Positions 16,417 through 25,597 of a stretch of 64,000 nt of DNA are shown here, one piece after another. The stretch spans positions 1 to 64,000 of the forward strand of contig DASSRK010000115.1 of assembly GCA_035701825.1 (NCBI GenBank). Direction: 5' to 3'. The first letter of the stretch is position 1. Each line of letters starts with the position of its first letter. The notes under the pieces were generated by a model. That model did not search any database. It had not been told where the DNA came from and saw only the letters and a list, made by a program, of their open reading frames with translations. The stretch comes from CADEED01 sp035701825. GTDB taxonomy: Bacteria > Pseudomonadota > Gammaproteobacteria > Steroidobacterales > Steroidobacteraceae. The position numbers and the translations under genes were made by a program.

Positions 16417-16887
16417 ATGCGCCTGCTTCCGATGATGATGGCGATCGCCAGCCTGGCACTGGCTTCCGGCTGCAGCACCACGGCCCCGGATACCCGGCCC
16501 GGCCCCGATGCCGAAAGGCTGGTGTTGCAGCGGGTGAACCTGCTGCTCGACCGCTATTGCCGCAACGACCAGGCCGGCGTGATCGCCATGCTCGATCCGG
16601 AACACTTCACCATGCTCGGCACCAGCTTCGACGAGAAGGTGAGCACGCAATCCGAACTGCGCACGTTCATGGACCGCGACTTCGCGCAGTGGCAGACCGC
16701 AAGCTGCACCGACGTGCGCGACACCGATGTGCGCGTGGGCCGCGACCTCGCCACGGCCATCCTGGTCGTCACCTTCCAGGCAGGCAGCGGACCCACCCTG
16801 CCGATCCGCCTCAACACCACCTGGCGCAAGGTCGATGGCGAATGGATGCTCACCCAGAGCTCCACCGCCCTCCCACCCCAGGGGTAG
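16417..16887 (+). CDS. NTF2/SnoaL-like lipoprotein of unknown function
   Basis: A 156-residue protein starting at ATG 16417 behind AAGGA. It has a lipoprotein signal (MRLLPMMMAIASLALASGC, lipobox LASGC). The mature part looks like a SnoaL/NTF2-like alpha+beta cone: LVLQRVNLLLDRYCRNDQAG, then MLDPEHFTMLGTSFDE and TTWRKVDGEWMLTQ, the last typical of the closing strands. No catalytic residues can be named. The stop codon directly abuts a perfect palindrome at 16888. Confidence 0.75.
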   Translation: MRLLPMMMAIASLALASGCSTTAPDTRPGPDAERLVLQRVNLLLDRYCRNDQAGVIAMLDPEHFTMLGTSFDEKVSTQSELRTFMDRDFAQWQTASCTDVRDTDVRVGRDLATAILVVTFQAGSGPTLPIRLNTTWRKVDGEWMLTQSSTALPPQG

Positions 16888-16908
16888 AAATGGGGTCAGA
16901 CCCCATTT
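16888..16908. repeat. REP-like perfect palindrome at a stop codon
   Basis: Arms AAATGGGGTC and GACCCCATTT flank a single central A. It begins immediately after the TAG of the lipoprotein gene. It resembles dispersed 'GGGGTCAGACCCC' palindromes of many proteobacteria and shares the AAATGGGG/CCCCATTT outer arms with the elements at 25494-25596 and 29072-29176. It could act as a terminator hairpin, but no T-run follows. Confidence 0.75.
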
Positions 16909-16939
16909 CCTAGCAAATGGTGCCGGACCTCACCGGCAC

Positions 16940-17335
16940 TCACAGGCGGAAGGTCACCTTGTTCGCGTCGCGCCGGCGTCGCCGGCGCAGCAACACCAGT
17001 CCGTAGCCGACCAGGTTCACCGCGATGAGGATGCCGAGGATCACGAACTGCGTCCCGCGCGTGAGTCCCGACGGATAGATGATGGGCGCGAGGTAGTGCG
17101 TGATGAACCCTTCGCCGTAAGTCGTCTGCCCGGCGAGCGCGCGATAGTGGTTTTCGAGCGGGGTCAGCGGGCAGGTGCGGCCGCTGGCCTCGATCCACGC
17201 GCCCCAGGCCAGCGCCGGCAGGTGCAGCCACAGGAATCCGCGCTTCCACAGCACCAGCAGCGAGCCGAGCAGGGCGAACGCGATGAACAGGAAGTGGAAC
17301 GCCATGACGGCGTCGGCGGCGAGTGCGGGAGCCAT
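16940..17335 (-). CDS. DUF2784 family membrane protein
   Basis: A 131-residue membrane protein with about four helices. Family marks are MAFHFLFIAFALLGSLLVLWK, WGAWIEASGRTCPLTPLENHYR and GFITHYLAPIIYPSGLTRG. It ends in a basic tail (RRRRRRDANK) that should be cytoplasmic. The function of the family is unknown. No operon partner: the hybrid kinase on the same strand is upstream with a short gap. Confidence 0.9.
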   Translation of the reverse strand: MAPALAADAVMAFHFLFIAFALLGSLLVLWKRGFLWLHLPALAWGAWIEASGRTCPLTPLENHYRALAGQTTYGEGFITHYLAPIIYPSGLTRGTQFVILGILIAVNLVGYGLVLLRRRRRRDANKVTFRL

Positions 17336-17394
17336 GGCGCCGCAGCATAGCCCGCCGTCCGCGCCCTCGCACGGTTGTTAGCCGTTGCGCGGTT

Positions 17395-20391
17395 TCAGAC
17401 CGGTCGGCGCAGCAGCTGCGCGATCGTTCGCCCGAGCGTCTCGGGGTCGGCGGGCTTGGTCAGGTGCGCATCGAACCCGGCTTTCTGCGCCAGTTGTTTG
17501 TCGCCGTCCTGGCCCCAGCCGCTGACCGCGACCAGCGCGATCCGGCGGCCGAACTTCTCGCGGATGCGCTCGCAGGCCTGGTAGCCGTTCATCACCGGCA
17601 TGCCGATGTCGAGCAGCACCACGTCGGGGACCTGCGTCTCGATCGAGGCGAGCGCGGCTTCGGCGGAATAGGCCACGGACGTGCGCGCGCCCTCGAGCTG
17701 CACCAGCAGCGCCATCGAATCCGCGGCGTCGTGGTTGTCGTCGACGATGAGCACATCGAGATCGTCCAGCGACGGACGCGGCCGCTCGGCAGCGGCGAGG
17801 ACCTGCGCCGCGGCCCCGGCGACCGGCAGCGTGATCACGAATTCGCTGCCCTGGTCTTCGCCGGCGCTGTGCGCCACGAGGCTGCCGCCGTGCATTTCGA
17901 TGAGCCGGCGCGCGATGGCCAGCCCGATGCCGAGCCCGCCCTGGTGGCCGCGAAGGCGCGTGGCCGATTGCGCGAACAGGTCGAACACGCGCGGCAGCTG
18001 GTCGGCGGCGATGCCGATGCCGGTGTCGGAGATGCTGATCAGCAGCTTCTCCGCGCCCTGTACCCGGCCGAGTCGCGTGGCCAGCCGGACGCGGCCACCC
18101 GCCGGCGTGAATTTCACCGCGTTCTGCAGCAGGTTCGACACCACCTGCGAGAGCCGGGTCGGGTCGACGTCGAGCAAGGTACCGGGCTCGTTGATGTCGA
18201 CCTCGAGCGAAAGCTTCTTGGCCTCGGCCGCCGTGCGCGTCGTTTCGGTCGCGCTGGTGAGCACGCTTGCGACGCTCACGCGCTGCCGCTTGAGATCGAT
18301 CTTGCCGGCGGAAATGCGCGCCACGTCCAGCAGGTCGTCGATCAGGCGCACCATGTGCGCGATCTGCCGTTCCATCATCGGCCGGACGGATTCGATCAGC
18401 TCGGGCCGCGAGCGGGAGCTCTTGAGGAGCTCGATGCCGTTGCGGATCGGCACCAGTGGATTGCGCAGCTCGTGCGCCAGCACCGCGATGAACTCGTCCT
18501 TGCGACGGTCGGATTCGCGCAACTCGTGTTCCTGGCGGCGCAGCTCCGCTTCGCGCTCGCTGCGCTCGATGAGGTCCGCCGCCTGCCGTGCCAGCAGGTC
18601 GAGGAAGCGATGCTCGCGCTCGGTCAGCTCGCGGCGCGTCTTCCAGTGCGTCGAGAACATCCCCAGCACCCGGCCCGCGCGGCTGATCAGCGGCGTCGAC
18701 TGCGCCGCGCGGAAGCCAAACTCGAAGTGCACGCGCAGGCTGCCGTCGGGATCGGGCAGGGACGGATCGTCGAATACGGTGTAGCAGCGCGCGCCCCGGG
18801 CGAGCGCCAGCCCGCAAGGTGTACCCGAGCTCGCATCGATGCGCTCGAACTGCGAGGACAATGCCGGCTCGATGCCGCGGATCGCGACCAGGGCGAGCTC
18901 GCGCGTGCGCTCATCCAGCAACTGGATGGTGCCGCCATCGGACTGCGCGATTTCCATCGCCGCTTCGAGGATGACGGAGAAGAGCTGGCCCGCATCGTCC
19001 TTGTCGACCAGCCGGACTGCCAGGTCGCGTAACAGCCGTGTGTCGCGCAGGTCGGCGGCGAGGGCCGCTTCGAACCGCTTGCGCTCGGTGATGTCGCGCA
19101 CCACCGAGACCGATCCGATGATTTCGCCCGAGGCGTCGCGCACCGGCGCGGAGCTCACCTGGCGATGGCGCCACTCGCCGCTGCGCTGCCTGCGCACCAT
19201 CTGTTCCTCGTCGCGGACGATTTCGCCGCGCAGCGCGCGCAGTGGTGGCGCCTCTTCGACGGGGCGCGGGGTACCGTCGGCCCGCAGCACTTCCAGGTCG
19301 CGGACCACGTCTTCGACCGGCAGCCCCGACAGCGTCTCGTGTCCGAACTCGCGCAACGCCGCCGGATTCGCATAGGTATAGCGCTTGCGGGTGTCGGTGA
19401 AGTACACCTCTTCGGTCATGGCGTTCAACACCGCCGACAACCATTGTTTCTCGGCCGACTCGGCACGGAAACGCCGCTCGACCTCGCGCGTCGCGGCGCT
19501 GCGCACCGTGATGTCCGAGCTCGAGCTCACCACGGCATTGGCCCCGATCGGGAACAGGCAGACCTGGAATTCGCGGCCGTCCGCGCTCGATTCATATCTA
19601 TGGGGAATGCGCTCCTCGAGCACCTTGCTCAACAGCCCCCGCAGCCGCTCGGCACGGTCGGGCAGCACTTCGCCCAGGCGCTTGCCGACCAGGTCCTCGT
19701 AGGAGCGATTGAGCAGCAGCAAGGCATTGGTGTTCGCGTCCCGGTAACGCCAGTCCACGATCGTTCCCGTGGCGTCGCGCTCGGCCTCCAGCACCACGGT
19801 GAGCTCGGTGGGATGCTCGAACACCGCGCGGTAGCGCTGCTCGCGCTCGCGACGCAGGCCCTCGTTGGACTCGAGCGCGCGGTTGCGTTCGCCTTCGAGC
19901 GCCGCGCGGGCATTCTCGAGCTCGCGGTTGAGCCGCTCGAGCTCCGCGCGCCGCTTGTACAGTTCCACCAGCAGCGCCACCTTGCTGCGCAGGATCTCCG
20001 GTACCAGCGGCACCGGGATGTAATCGATGGCGCCGGCTTCGTAGACGCGCAGCTGGTTGATCTCGGTGACCTGCATGCCGGTCACGAAAATGATCGGCGT
20101 GTGCTCGAAGCGCGGGTGCTGGCGGATCAGGTTCGCGGTCTCGAAGCCGTCCATGTCCGGCATCGTCACGTCGAGCAGGATGACGGCGAACGATTGCTTG
20201 AGTAGTTTGTCGAGCGCTTCCTTGCCCGAGTGGGCGCGCACGCAATTGACGCCGACGCCCTCCAGGATCGACTCGTAGGTGAGCAGTCGCGCCGGCTGGT
20301 CATCGACCATGAGCACGTTGGGCAGCGCATCGGGCGCCGGAGCGCCGGCGCGAGCCCGGGTCGGATTCTTCTGCGTATCGACTTCGGTCAC
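17395..20391 (-). CDS. Hybrid sensor histidine kinase (REC-PAS-PAS-GAF-HisKA-HATPase-REC)
   Basis: A 998-residue cytoplasmic kinase from GTG 20391; no membrane segment. Order: receiver domain 1 (about 25-145, phospho-Asp74 in LLDVTMPDMDG), a coiled coil (about 145-195), PAS (about 205-300), PAS with PAC (about 320-440), GAF (about 455-620), HisKA with His640 (IAVLAHELRNPLVP), HATPase_c (about 750-870, DTGIGIAADQLPRVFDLF and LGIGLAIARRLIE), and a C-terminal receiver (about 880-995, Asp928 in LLDIGMPVMNG). Receivers at both ends suggest it takes phosphate or signal from another kinase and passes it on. The input is unknown; no cognate regulator is adjacent. Confidence 0.93.
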   Translation of the reverse strand: MTEVDTQKNPTRARAGAPAPDALPNVLMVDDQPARLLTYESILEGVGVNCVRAHSGKEALDKLLKQSFAVILLDVTMPDMDGFETANLIRQHPRFEHTPIIFVTGMQVTEINQLRVYEAGAIDYIPVPLVPEILRSKVALLVELYKRRAELERLNRELENARAALEGERNRALESNEGLRREREQRYRAVFEHPTELTVVLEAERDATGTIVDWRYRDANTNALLLLNRSYEDLVGKRLGEVLPDRAERLRGLLSKVLEERIPHRYESSADGREFQVCLFPIGANAVVSSSSDITVRSAATREVERRFRAESAEKQWLSAVLNAMTEEVYFTDTRKRYTYANPAALREFGHETLSGLPVEDVVRDLEVLRADGTPRPVEEAPPLRALRGEIVRDEEQMVRRQRSGEWRHRQVSSAPVRDASGEIIGSVSVVRDITERKRFEAALAADLRDTRLLRDLAVRLVDKDDAGQLFSVILEAAMEIAQSDGGTIQLLDERTRELALVAIRGIEPALSSQFERIDASSGTPCGLALARGARCYTVFDDPSLPDPDGSLRVHFEFGFRAAQSTPLISRAGRVLGMFSTHWKTRRELTEREHRFLDLLARQAADLIERSEREAELRRQEHELRESDRRKDEFIAVLAHELRNPLVPIRNGIELLKSSRSRPELIESVRPMMERQIAHMVRLIDDLLDVARISAGKIDLKRQRVSVASVLTSATETTRTAAEAKKLSLEVDINEPGTLLDVDPTRLSQVVSNLLQNAVKFTPAGGRVRLATRLGRVQGAEKLLISISDTGIGIAADQLPRVFDLFAQSATRLRGHQGGLGIGLAIARRLIEMHGGSLVAHSAGEDQGSEFVITLPVAGAAAQVLAAAERPRPSLDDLDVLIVDDNHDAADSMALLVQLEGARTSVAYSAEAALASIETQVPDVVLLDIGMPVMNGYQACERIREKFGRRIALVAVSGWGQDGDKQLAQKAGFDAHLTKPADPETLGRTIAQLLRRPV

Positions 20392-20426
20392 GGTCGCGCA
20401 CCTTAGCAGAGGTGGCAGCGCGGCCC

Positions 20427-20444
20427 TGTAGGCCGCGACCTACA
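20427..20444. other. Short inverted repeat between two minus-strand genes
   Basis: TGTAGG-CCGCGA-CCTACA, a 6-bp stem lying between the secreted protein gene and the hybrid kinase gene. No T-run follows on either strand, so a terminator role is uncertain. Confidence 0.3.
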
Positions 20445-20450
20445 TCCGGA

Positions 20451-21752
20451 CTACGTGCGCTTGATGCGACGCAGGCTGACCTGCTGCTGCAGAGTCACCC
20501 ATCTGCCCGCCGACGGCCCACCCCTCGAGAGTGATTTCGCGGCGCGACGCGACAGCCACTGGTCCTTGGCGGTGTAGACGAAACGCGCGTCGAGTCTTTC
20601 GTCGGCCGGCTGGTTTTCCGGGCGGGCAACTTTGAAATCCACGCACACCAGCGAGCCGTCGGCCTGGATCTGGCACGCCGCGCTCACCGTCGCGGTGTCG
20701 TACTCGACCTTCGTCGAAGTATTGATGCTCTTCACCGCTGGCAGGCCGTCGAATTCGTTGCTCCAGCTCACGGCACTGGCATCGAGCAGGTTGGCGGGAG
20801 CGTCGATGGCCAGGCGCTGCCGCGGCTCGAAGCGGAACGTGATCCGGCTGTAGAGCGGAACCGGATTGCCGGGGCTCAGCGCGGGCGTGGCGAAGGCGAG
20901 GTGCGCGCTGCGCAGTACGACCGCGCTGGAGAAGCCGGGCGGTAGTTTGTCGTCGGACTGGCAGCCACCCACGGTGCCGCGATCGCGGTGCACGCGGCAA
21001 CGCGCGATGACCGTCAGGCCTGCGGCGGGGATCTCGAGCCCGAGCGCGGTGTCGTGCAACACCGCGATCGAAGGAACCACCAGCGGCGTGAGGTTCGCGA
21101 CCGGGATCTCTTCCTTCTCGGGCGGCGAGGGTTTGATCTCGATCGAAAACGAGGTGCGGCAGGTCGAGCTCGCGGCCGACGTGCCTGACACGAAAAATTG
21201 CCCGTGCGCTTCGAGTTCGCCGCGCGCGTCGTGATTCACGGCGGCGGCTTCGGAATATGCGGCGGTCACGTGCCAGGTGTAGCTGGAGGAATGGCCGGCC
21301 TGGAGCGTGTCGGTGCGTGCCGGCTTGCCGCCGGTGAACAGCGGTGACTCATCCTTGTATTTCATTTCTTTCGCGCTGAAGGCGCCGTAGCGCTGTTCCA
21401 GGTCCGCGATGAAGCCTTCGATGAGTGCGCGGCACGCGGAGGGGCCCGACACCTCGCCGATGCGTTGCGCGCGCAGCAGATAGCCGCCATACCAGCCGCG
21501 AAGAATCGTCAGTTCGTGGACCTGGCCGTTCAATTGCACGGCATCGGGCGCGCGCAGACCGTCCTGCCAATGCGCGCCGAGTCCTTTCACGTTCTCCCAG
21601 GCGAGCTGCGGAGCCGCGGCGCGCGCTTCCTCGAGCGTCATCCCGACCCGAAAAGATCCGATCGAAAGCGCCGCGGCCGGTTCGGCTGCCGAGGCCGCGC
21701 CCGCCATCAGGGTCGTGGCGACGAGGCCCCAGGCGCCGCACCCGCATTTCAC
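20451..21752 (-). CDS. Secreted protein of unknown function
   Basis: I chose GTG 21752, which gives 433 residues and places a signal peptide at the start (VKCGCGAWGLVATTLMAGAASAAEP). A longer frame to 21935 would overlap the divergent gene at 21853 and adds unlikely sequence. The mature protein has FRVGMTLEEARAAAPQLAW near the signal, a pattern seen in several secreted proteins that begin with a SmpA-like helical turn. Scattered cysteines could form disulfides. The C-terminal third (VEYDTATVSAACQIQADGSLVCVDF) looks beta-rich. I do not recognise a family. Confidence 0.65.
   Translation of the reverse strand: MKCGCGAWGLVATTLMAGAASAAEPAAALSIGSFRVGMTLEEARAAAPQLAWENVKGLGAHWQDGLRAPDAVQLNGQVHELTILRGWYGGYLLRAQRIGEVSGPSACRALIEGFIADLEQRYGAFSAKEMKYKDESPLFTGGKPARTDTLQAGHSSSYTWHVTAAYSEAAAVNHDARGELEAHGQFFVSGTSAASSTCRTSFSIEIKPSPPEKEEIPVANLTPLVVPSIAVLHDTALGLEIPAAGLTVIARCRVHRDRGTVGGCQSDDKLPPGFSSAVVLRSAHLAFATPALSPGNPVPLYSRITFRFEPRQRLAIDAPANLLDASAVSWSNEFDGLPAVKSINTSTKVEYDTATVSAACQIQADGSLVCVDFKVARPENQPADERLDARFVYTAKDQWLSRRAAKSLSRGGPSAGRWVTLQQQVSLRRIKRT
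20941..20949 (+). repeat. Polar nonamer GGTAGTTTG, copy 3
   Basis: Read by the secreted protein gene on the minus strand as Lys-Leu-Pro (AAA-CTA-CCG). A one-mismatch relative, AGTAGTTTG, lies at 20201-20209. Confidence 0.5.
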
Positions 21753-21852
21753 CTTTTCTGGCCCCGCAAACCGGACGCGACGCACGTTTTTCGACCTGCC
21801 TGTGTGAACCACTAGGAAAGATACCGGGTCGGGGGCCCGTAAACTTGATCTC

Positions 21853-24453
21853 ATGCTGTCACGTGCCCGGCTGCTCGCCGGCCTCTCCTTATTTATAGCC
21901 CTGGTTTGCGGTCCGGCCTGGGCCGCGACCTTCAATGGCAGGGTCTTCGAGGACGTGAACTACGGCGGCGGGGCGGGCCGCCCGTTCGGAACCCCGGGCA
22001 CCGTCGGCATCGGCGGCGTGCGCGTCGAGATCTACAACGCCAGCACCAACGCGTACATCACCGCCGTCAACACCAGCACCGCCGCGGCCACTCTCGGTAC
22101 TTTCACCTACAGCAACGCGAGCTCGACGCCGTTGCGCTTCCGGGTGGTCAACGGCTCGGTGCGATCGACGCGCGCCAATGGCTCGACCTGCAACACCTGC
22201 GTCCCGGTGCAGACCTTTCGGATGACCGGCAGTGGCAATTCGGTCGTGGCCGCGACCGATCACGTGGGCGGCGAGGCTCCGCAGTACCCGGATGCGATCT
22301 CCAACACCACCAATGCAGCGTACAACTCGGTGGCCACGGCGAGCACACGCATCCAGTCGGTGACCACCGTGACTCCTTCCGGTAACAACGCCACCATCAA
22401 CGGCATCGACTTCGGTTTCAATTTCGACACGGTGGTCAACGTCAACGACCCGGCCACCTGCACGACCACGAACGTCAGCTACAACTGCCAGGGCTCGCTG
22501 AAGCAGTTCCTCGTCAATGCGAACGCGCTGGGCAACGAGGCGGGACTCGTGCAGTCGGGCAATGGGCAGATCGATGGTTCGACGACTTCGCTGCCCGCCG
22601 GCTACGAATCGAGCATCTTCATGATCGCCGACGGCAGCTCGGCCGCGGGCCTGAACACCGGCTATACCAACCTGCTGACGGGCGGCGTCGCGGTCATTTC
22701 GCTCAACGGCGCGCTGACCGTGACCGGCGCGAACACGCGACTCGATGCGACCACGCAGACCGTCAACGTGGGCAATGACAATCCGGGCATGCAGGGCAGC
22801 GGCGGCACCGTGGGCGTGGATGGCATCGCGCTGCCGCTGATCCAGGAGCCGGAGGTGCAGCTGACCTCCGGCGATCGCGTGGTCACGCTGAGCGGCAACG
22901 GCAGCGCGATCCACGGCTTCGCCCTGCAACAGGGCTACATCCTGCTGTCCGGCACCGGCTGTACCGCGCGCAACAACCTGGTCGGCATGACCGCGAGCGG
23001 CGTGAGCAGCGCCGCGAGCGGCGCGGCGTACGGCATCACCTTCACCGGCAGCAGCTCCATCGTGCGCAACAACTTCGTCACGGTGAACAACTCGGCGATC
23101 CGCACCGACAGCGGCGGCACCGGCTCGCAGATCCTGTACAACGAAGTGGCGCGGCCGAGCTCCGGCCACACCAACACCTTCGACGGCATCCTGCTCGTGG
23201 GTACGATCAGTTCGATCACGGTCCAGTACAACCTGGCGCGCGACCAGCAGGGTGGCGGCATCGAAGTGGGCCACGGGGGCGGCGCCCCGGCGACCAACAT
23301 CCTGGTCGACAACAACACCGTGCAGGGCAATGGATTCACCGCGGTCGGCGGTCCCTCCGCGTCCACCGAGCCGATCGGCATCGATGCCTACGGCGTCACC
23401 GGCAGCAGCGTGGTGTTCAGCAGGAACGTGGTGCGCAACAACGCCGGCCCCGGAATCCTGGTGCGGACGTCCTCGGGCATCACCATCACGCAAAACTCCT
23501 TCGGCTCGAACGGCGGCCTGAGCATCGATCTCGATGCGGGCACCGGCGATCCGAACACCATGGGCGCGCCGGAAGGGCCGACGCTCAACGACAGCGGCGA
23601 CGTCGACACCGGGCCCAATGGCTTCCTCAACTACCCGGTGATCGCGACGGCGACGCTGGTGAATGGCGAGCTGTCGTTCGCGGGCTTCGCGCGGCCGGGC
23701 AGCAGCATGGAGTTGTACGTCGCGCAGGCGGATCCGTCCGGGTTCGGCGAAGGACTGACTTACCTCGGCACTTTCGTCGAAGGTTCGGCCGCGGATCTCG
23801 ACGTGGCCACGGGTAGTTATGGACCGGCCGCGATCAACGGCATCGCGCAAGGCCAGGACAACACCAATCGCTTTGCCTATCGCGTGGCCGCGCCGGGCGG
23901 CGTAGCCATCGGCACGCGCCTCACATCGACGGCGACCCTCGGTGGCGCGACCTCGGAATTCGACGGCACCGTCGCCGTGACCGCCGGGCCCCAGCTGGTG
24001 GTCGCGAAGGCCGTGACTTCGTATTCCGATCCGGTCAACAACACGACGAATCCGAAGAGCATCCCCGGCGGCGTGAAGCTCTACACGCTCACCGTCACCA
24101 ACCAGGGCTCGGGCCCGGTGGACACCAACAGCGTGGCCATCGCCGATCCGATCCCGGCCAACACCTGCCTGTACGTGAACGACATCAACGGCGCGGGTTC
24201 GGGGCCCGTGCAATTCGTGAACGGCTCCCCGAGCAGCGCGCTCACGTGGACCTTCGCCGCGCTCAACAGCGCCACCGACGATGTCGATTTCTCGAACGAC
24301 AATGGCGCGACGTGGACCTACGTGCCCACGGCCGGCGCCAATGGTTGCGATGCCGCGGTGACCCACATCCGCATGCGTCCGAAGGGCACGATGCCGGGGC
24401 AGGGATCCGGCAGTCCCAACTTCCAGCTGCGCTTCCGGGTAGTGGTGAACTGA
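21853..24453 (+). CDS. Secreted right-handed beta-helix / DUF11-like surface protein
   Basis: An 866-residue exported protein with signal peptide (about 1-24, ending GPAWA). Residues 25-110 resemble an SdrD-B/CNA-B fold (NGRVFEDVNYGGGAG, VRVEIYNASTNAYITAV). Residues about 190-600 contain the serial short strands of a parallel beta-helix, with Asn-rich turns such as ARNNLVG, VRNNFVTVNNSAIRTD and LVDNNTVQGNG. The C-terminus (about 715-860) resembles a DUF11 repeat: LTVTNQGSGPVDTNSVAIADPIPANT. No sortase or PEP-CTERM anchor is present, so it is probably secreted or held by another factor. Likely an adhesin or polysaccharide-active protein; no catalytic residues identified. Confidence 0.82.
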   Translation: MLSRARLLAGLSLFIALVCGPAWAATFNGRVFEDVNYGGGAGRPFGTPGTVGIGGVRVEIYNASTNAYITAVNTSTAAATLGTFTYSNASSTPLRFRVVNGSVRSTRANGSTCNTCVPVQTFRMTGSGNSVVAATDHVGGEAPQYPDAISNTTNAAYNSVATASTRIQSVTTVTPSGNNATINGIDFGFNFDTVVNVNDPATCTTTNVSYNCQGSLKQFLVNANALGNEAGLVQSGNGQIDGSTTSLPAGYESSIFMIADGSSAAGLNTGYTNLLTGGVAVISLNGALTVTGANTRLDATTQTVNVGNDNPGMQGSGGTVGVDGIALPLIQEPEVQLTSGDRVVTLSGNGSAIHGFALQQGYILLSGTGCTARNNLVGMTASGVSSAASGAAYGITFTGSSSIVRNNFVTVNNSAIRTDSGGTGSQILYNEVARPSSGHTNTFDGILLVGTISSITVQYNLARDQQGGGIEVGHGGGAPATNILVDNNTVQGNGFTAVGGPSASTEPIGIDAYGVTGSSVVFSRNVVRNNAGPGILVRTSSGITITQNSFGSNGGLSIDLDAGTGDPNTMGAPEGPTLNDSGDVDTGPNGFLNYPVIATATLVNGELSFAGFARPGSSMELYVAQADPSGFGEGLTYLGTFVEGSAADLDVATGSYGPAAINGIAQGQDNTNRFAYRVAAPGGVAIGTRLTSTATLGGATSEFDGTVAVTAGPQLVVAKAVTSYSDPVNNTTNPKSIPGGVKLYTLTVTNQGSGPVDTNSVAIADPIPANTCLYVNDINGAGSGPVQFVNGSPSSALTWTFAALNSATDDVDFSNDNGATWTYVPTAGANGCDAAVTHIRMRPKGTMPGQGSGSPNFQLRFRVVVN
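23812..23820 (+). repeat. GGTAGTTAT, variant of the polar nonamer
   Basis: Encodes Gly-Ser-Tyr (GGT-AGT-TAT) in the beta-helix gene, same orientation as the other copies. Confidence 0.4.
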
Positions 24454-24462
24454 GAAGAACGA

Positions 24463-24489
24463 GCGCGGCGGCCGGGGACGCCGCCGCGC
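24463..24489. terminator. GC-rich hairpin between convergent genes
   Basis: GCGCGGCGGC and GCCGCCGCGC form a 10-bp perfect stem with a 7-nt loop, between the beta-helix gene and the convergent AI-2E transporter gene. There is no T-run, so it may be a Rho-independent-like pause or a bidirectional stabiliser. Confidence 0.45.
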
Positions 24490-24501
24490 GTACATGCGCG
24501 A

Positions 24502-25515
24502 CTAGACGAGTCCCTTGTCGCGGAACTCCTCCTTGAAATACGCATAGAAGATCGGCGCGGCCACCAGCCCGGTGACGCCGAACGCCGCCTCCATCACCAG
24601 CATCGCGATCAACAGCTCCCAGGCGCGCGCGTTGATGTGCGAGCCGATGATGCGCGCGTTGAGGAAGTACTCGAGCTTGTGGATCACGACCAGGAACACC
24701 AGCGACGCGACCGCGAGCGGCATGCCCTGGCTCAGGCACACCACCACGATGGCGGTGTTCGACAGCAGGTTGCCGACGATGGGCAGCAGGCCGAGCACGA
24801 ACGTGAGCGCCACCAGCGTCTTCACCAGGGGCAGCTCGACGCCGAACAGGCGCAGCACCACGTCGAGGTACAGCCAGGTGAACGCCGTGTTGATGAGCGA
24901 GATCCAGAACTGCGCGAACACCACGCGCTGGAACGCGGACGCCATGCCCGCGGCGCGCCGCACGATCTGCTCCGTGAGCGGACGGCGCGCCTGGTGGCTC
25001 GCCGCCTTCTGCATGGAGATCAGCGCGCCGATGATCATGCCCATGATGACGTGCACCAGCGAGCGGCCGATGCCGCGGCCGGCGAGCTGCAGCGAGCCGG
25101 CGTTCGAGCGCAGCCAGTCGGCGAAGGCGCGCCGCAGGCTTTCGCCGTCTTCGGGCAGGTAGCGTCGCAGGCCTTCGGGCAGGAGGGCGCGGGCGTCGTC
25201 GACGATGGTCGCCATTTTCTGCATGAGCAGCGGCACGCTCTCGCCGCTGTGGCGGAGCAGGGTGACCACGGCGACGCCGATGCCGACCAGCGCGGCGATG
25301 ACGGCGGTCGCGATCAGTGTCACCGCGAGCACGCGCGGGCCATCGCGGCCCAGCGCCCCGAGGCGCAGCCAGGGCGTGAGCACGTCGACCAGCTTGAAGA
25401 CCAGCAGCGCCGCGATCAGCGCCGAGAGCAGGTGCAGCCCGATGATGAGCGCGAGCACCGCCGCCGTGACCAGCCACGCGGCGATGTCTGAGCGGGAAAT
25501 GGGGACATGCCTCAT
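24502..25515 (-). CDS. AI-2E family transporter (PerM/YdiK-like)
   Basis: A membrane protein of about 337 residues with seven to eight helices, typical of the AI-2E exporter/PerM superfamily: IAAWLVTAAVLALIIGLHLL at the start, ALTFVLGLLPIVGNLLSN in the middle, GLVAAPIFYAYFKEEF at the end. The start is ambiguous. ATG 25515 lies inside a REP-like repeat that supplies the first codons (MRHVPIS); GTG 25557 would add 14 residues. The transported substrate is unknown in most members; some export autoinducer-2 or act as Na+/H+ antiporters. Confidence 0.88.
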   Translation of the reverse strand: MRHVPISRSDIAAWLVTAAVLALIIGLHLLSALIAALLVFKLVDVLTPWLRLGALGRDGPRVLAVTLIATAVIAALVGIGVAVVTLLRHSGESVPLLMQKMATIVDDARALLPEGLRRYLPEDGESLRRAFADWLRSNAGSLQLAGRGIGRSLVHVIMGMIIGALISMQKAASHQARRPLTEQIVRRAAGMASAFQRVVFAQFWISLINTAFTWLYLDVVLRLFGVELPLVKTLVALTFVLGLLPIVGNLLSNTAIVVVCLSQGMPLAVASLVFLVVIHKLEYFLNARIIGSHINARAWELLIAMLVMEAAFGVTGLVAAPIFYAYFKEEFRDKGLV

Positions 25516-25519
25516 TTCC
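25494..25519. repeat. REP-like palindrome A1
   Basis: An imperfect palindrome GGGAAATGGGG-ACATGC-CTCATTTCC. It overlaps the start of the AI-2E transporter frame and pairs with A2, 51 bp to the right, in inverted orientation. Confidence 0.75.
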
Positions 25520-25570
25520 TTGGCGCAATCCGCAGCGGCCTGGGGCGCTTCCTGCACGGCGGCGGTTACA

Positions 25571-25596
25571 GGGAAATGAGGAATGTCCCCATTTCC
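25571..25596. repeat. REP-like palindrome A2
   Basis: An imperfect palindrome GGGAAATGAGG-AATG-TCCCCATTTCC, ending one base from the stop codon of the aminotransferase gene (25598-25600). Its reverse complement, with the adjacent CTGTAA, matches element B1 at 29072. Confidence 0.75.
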
Positions 25597-25597
25597 G

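Noticed and set aside
21889..24495. 868-codon minus-strand frame opposite the beta-helix gene
   Set aside because: No recognisable motifs and typical shadow composition, while the + strand product has a signal peptide and clear repeats.
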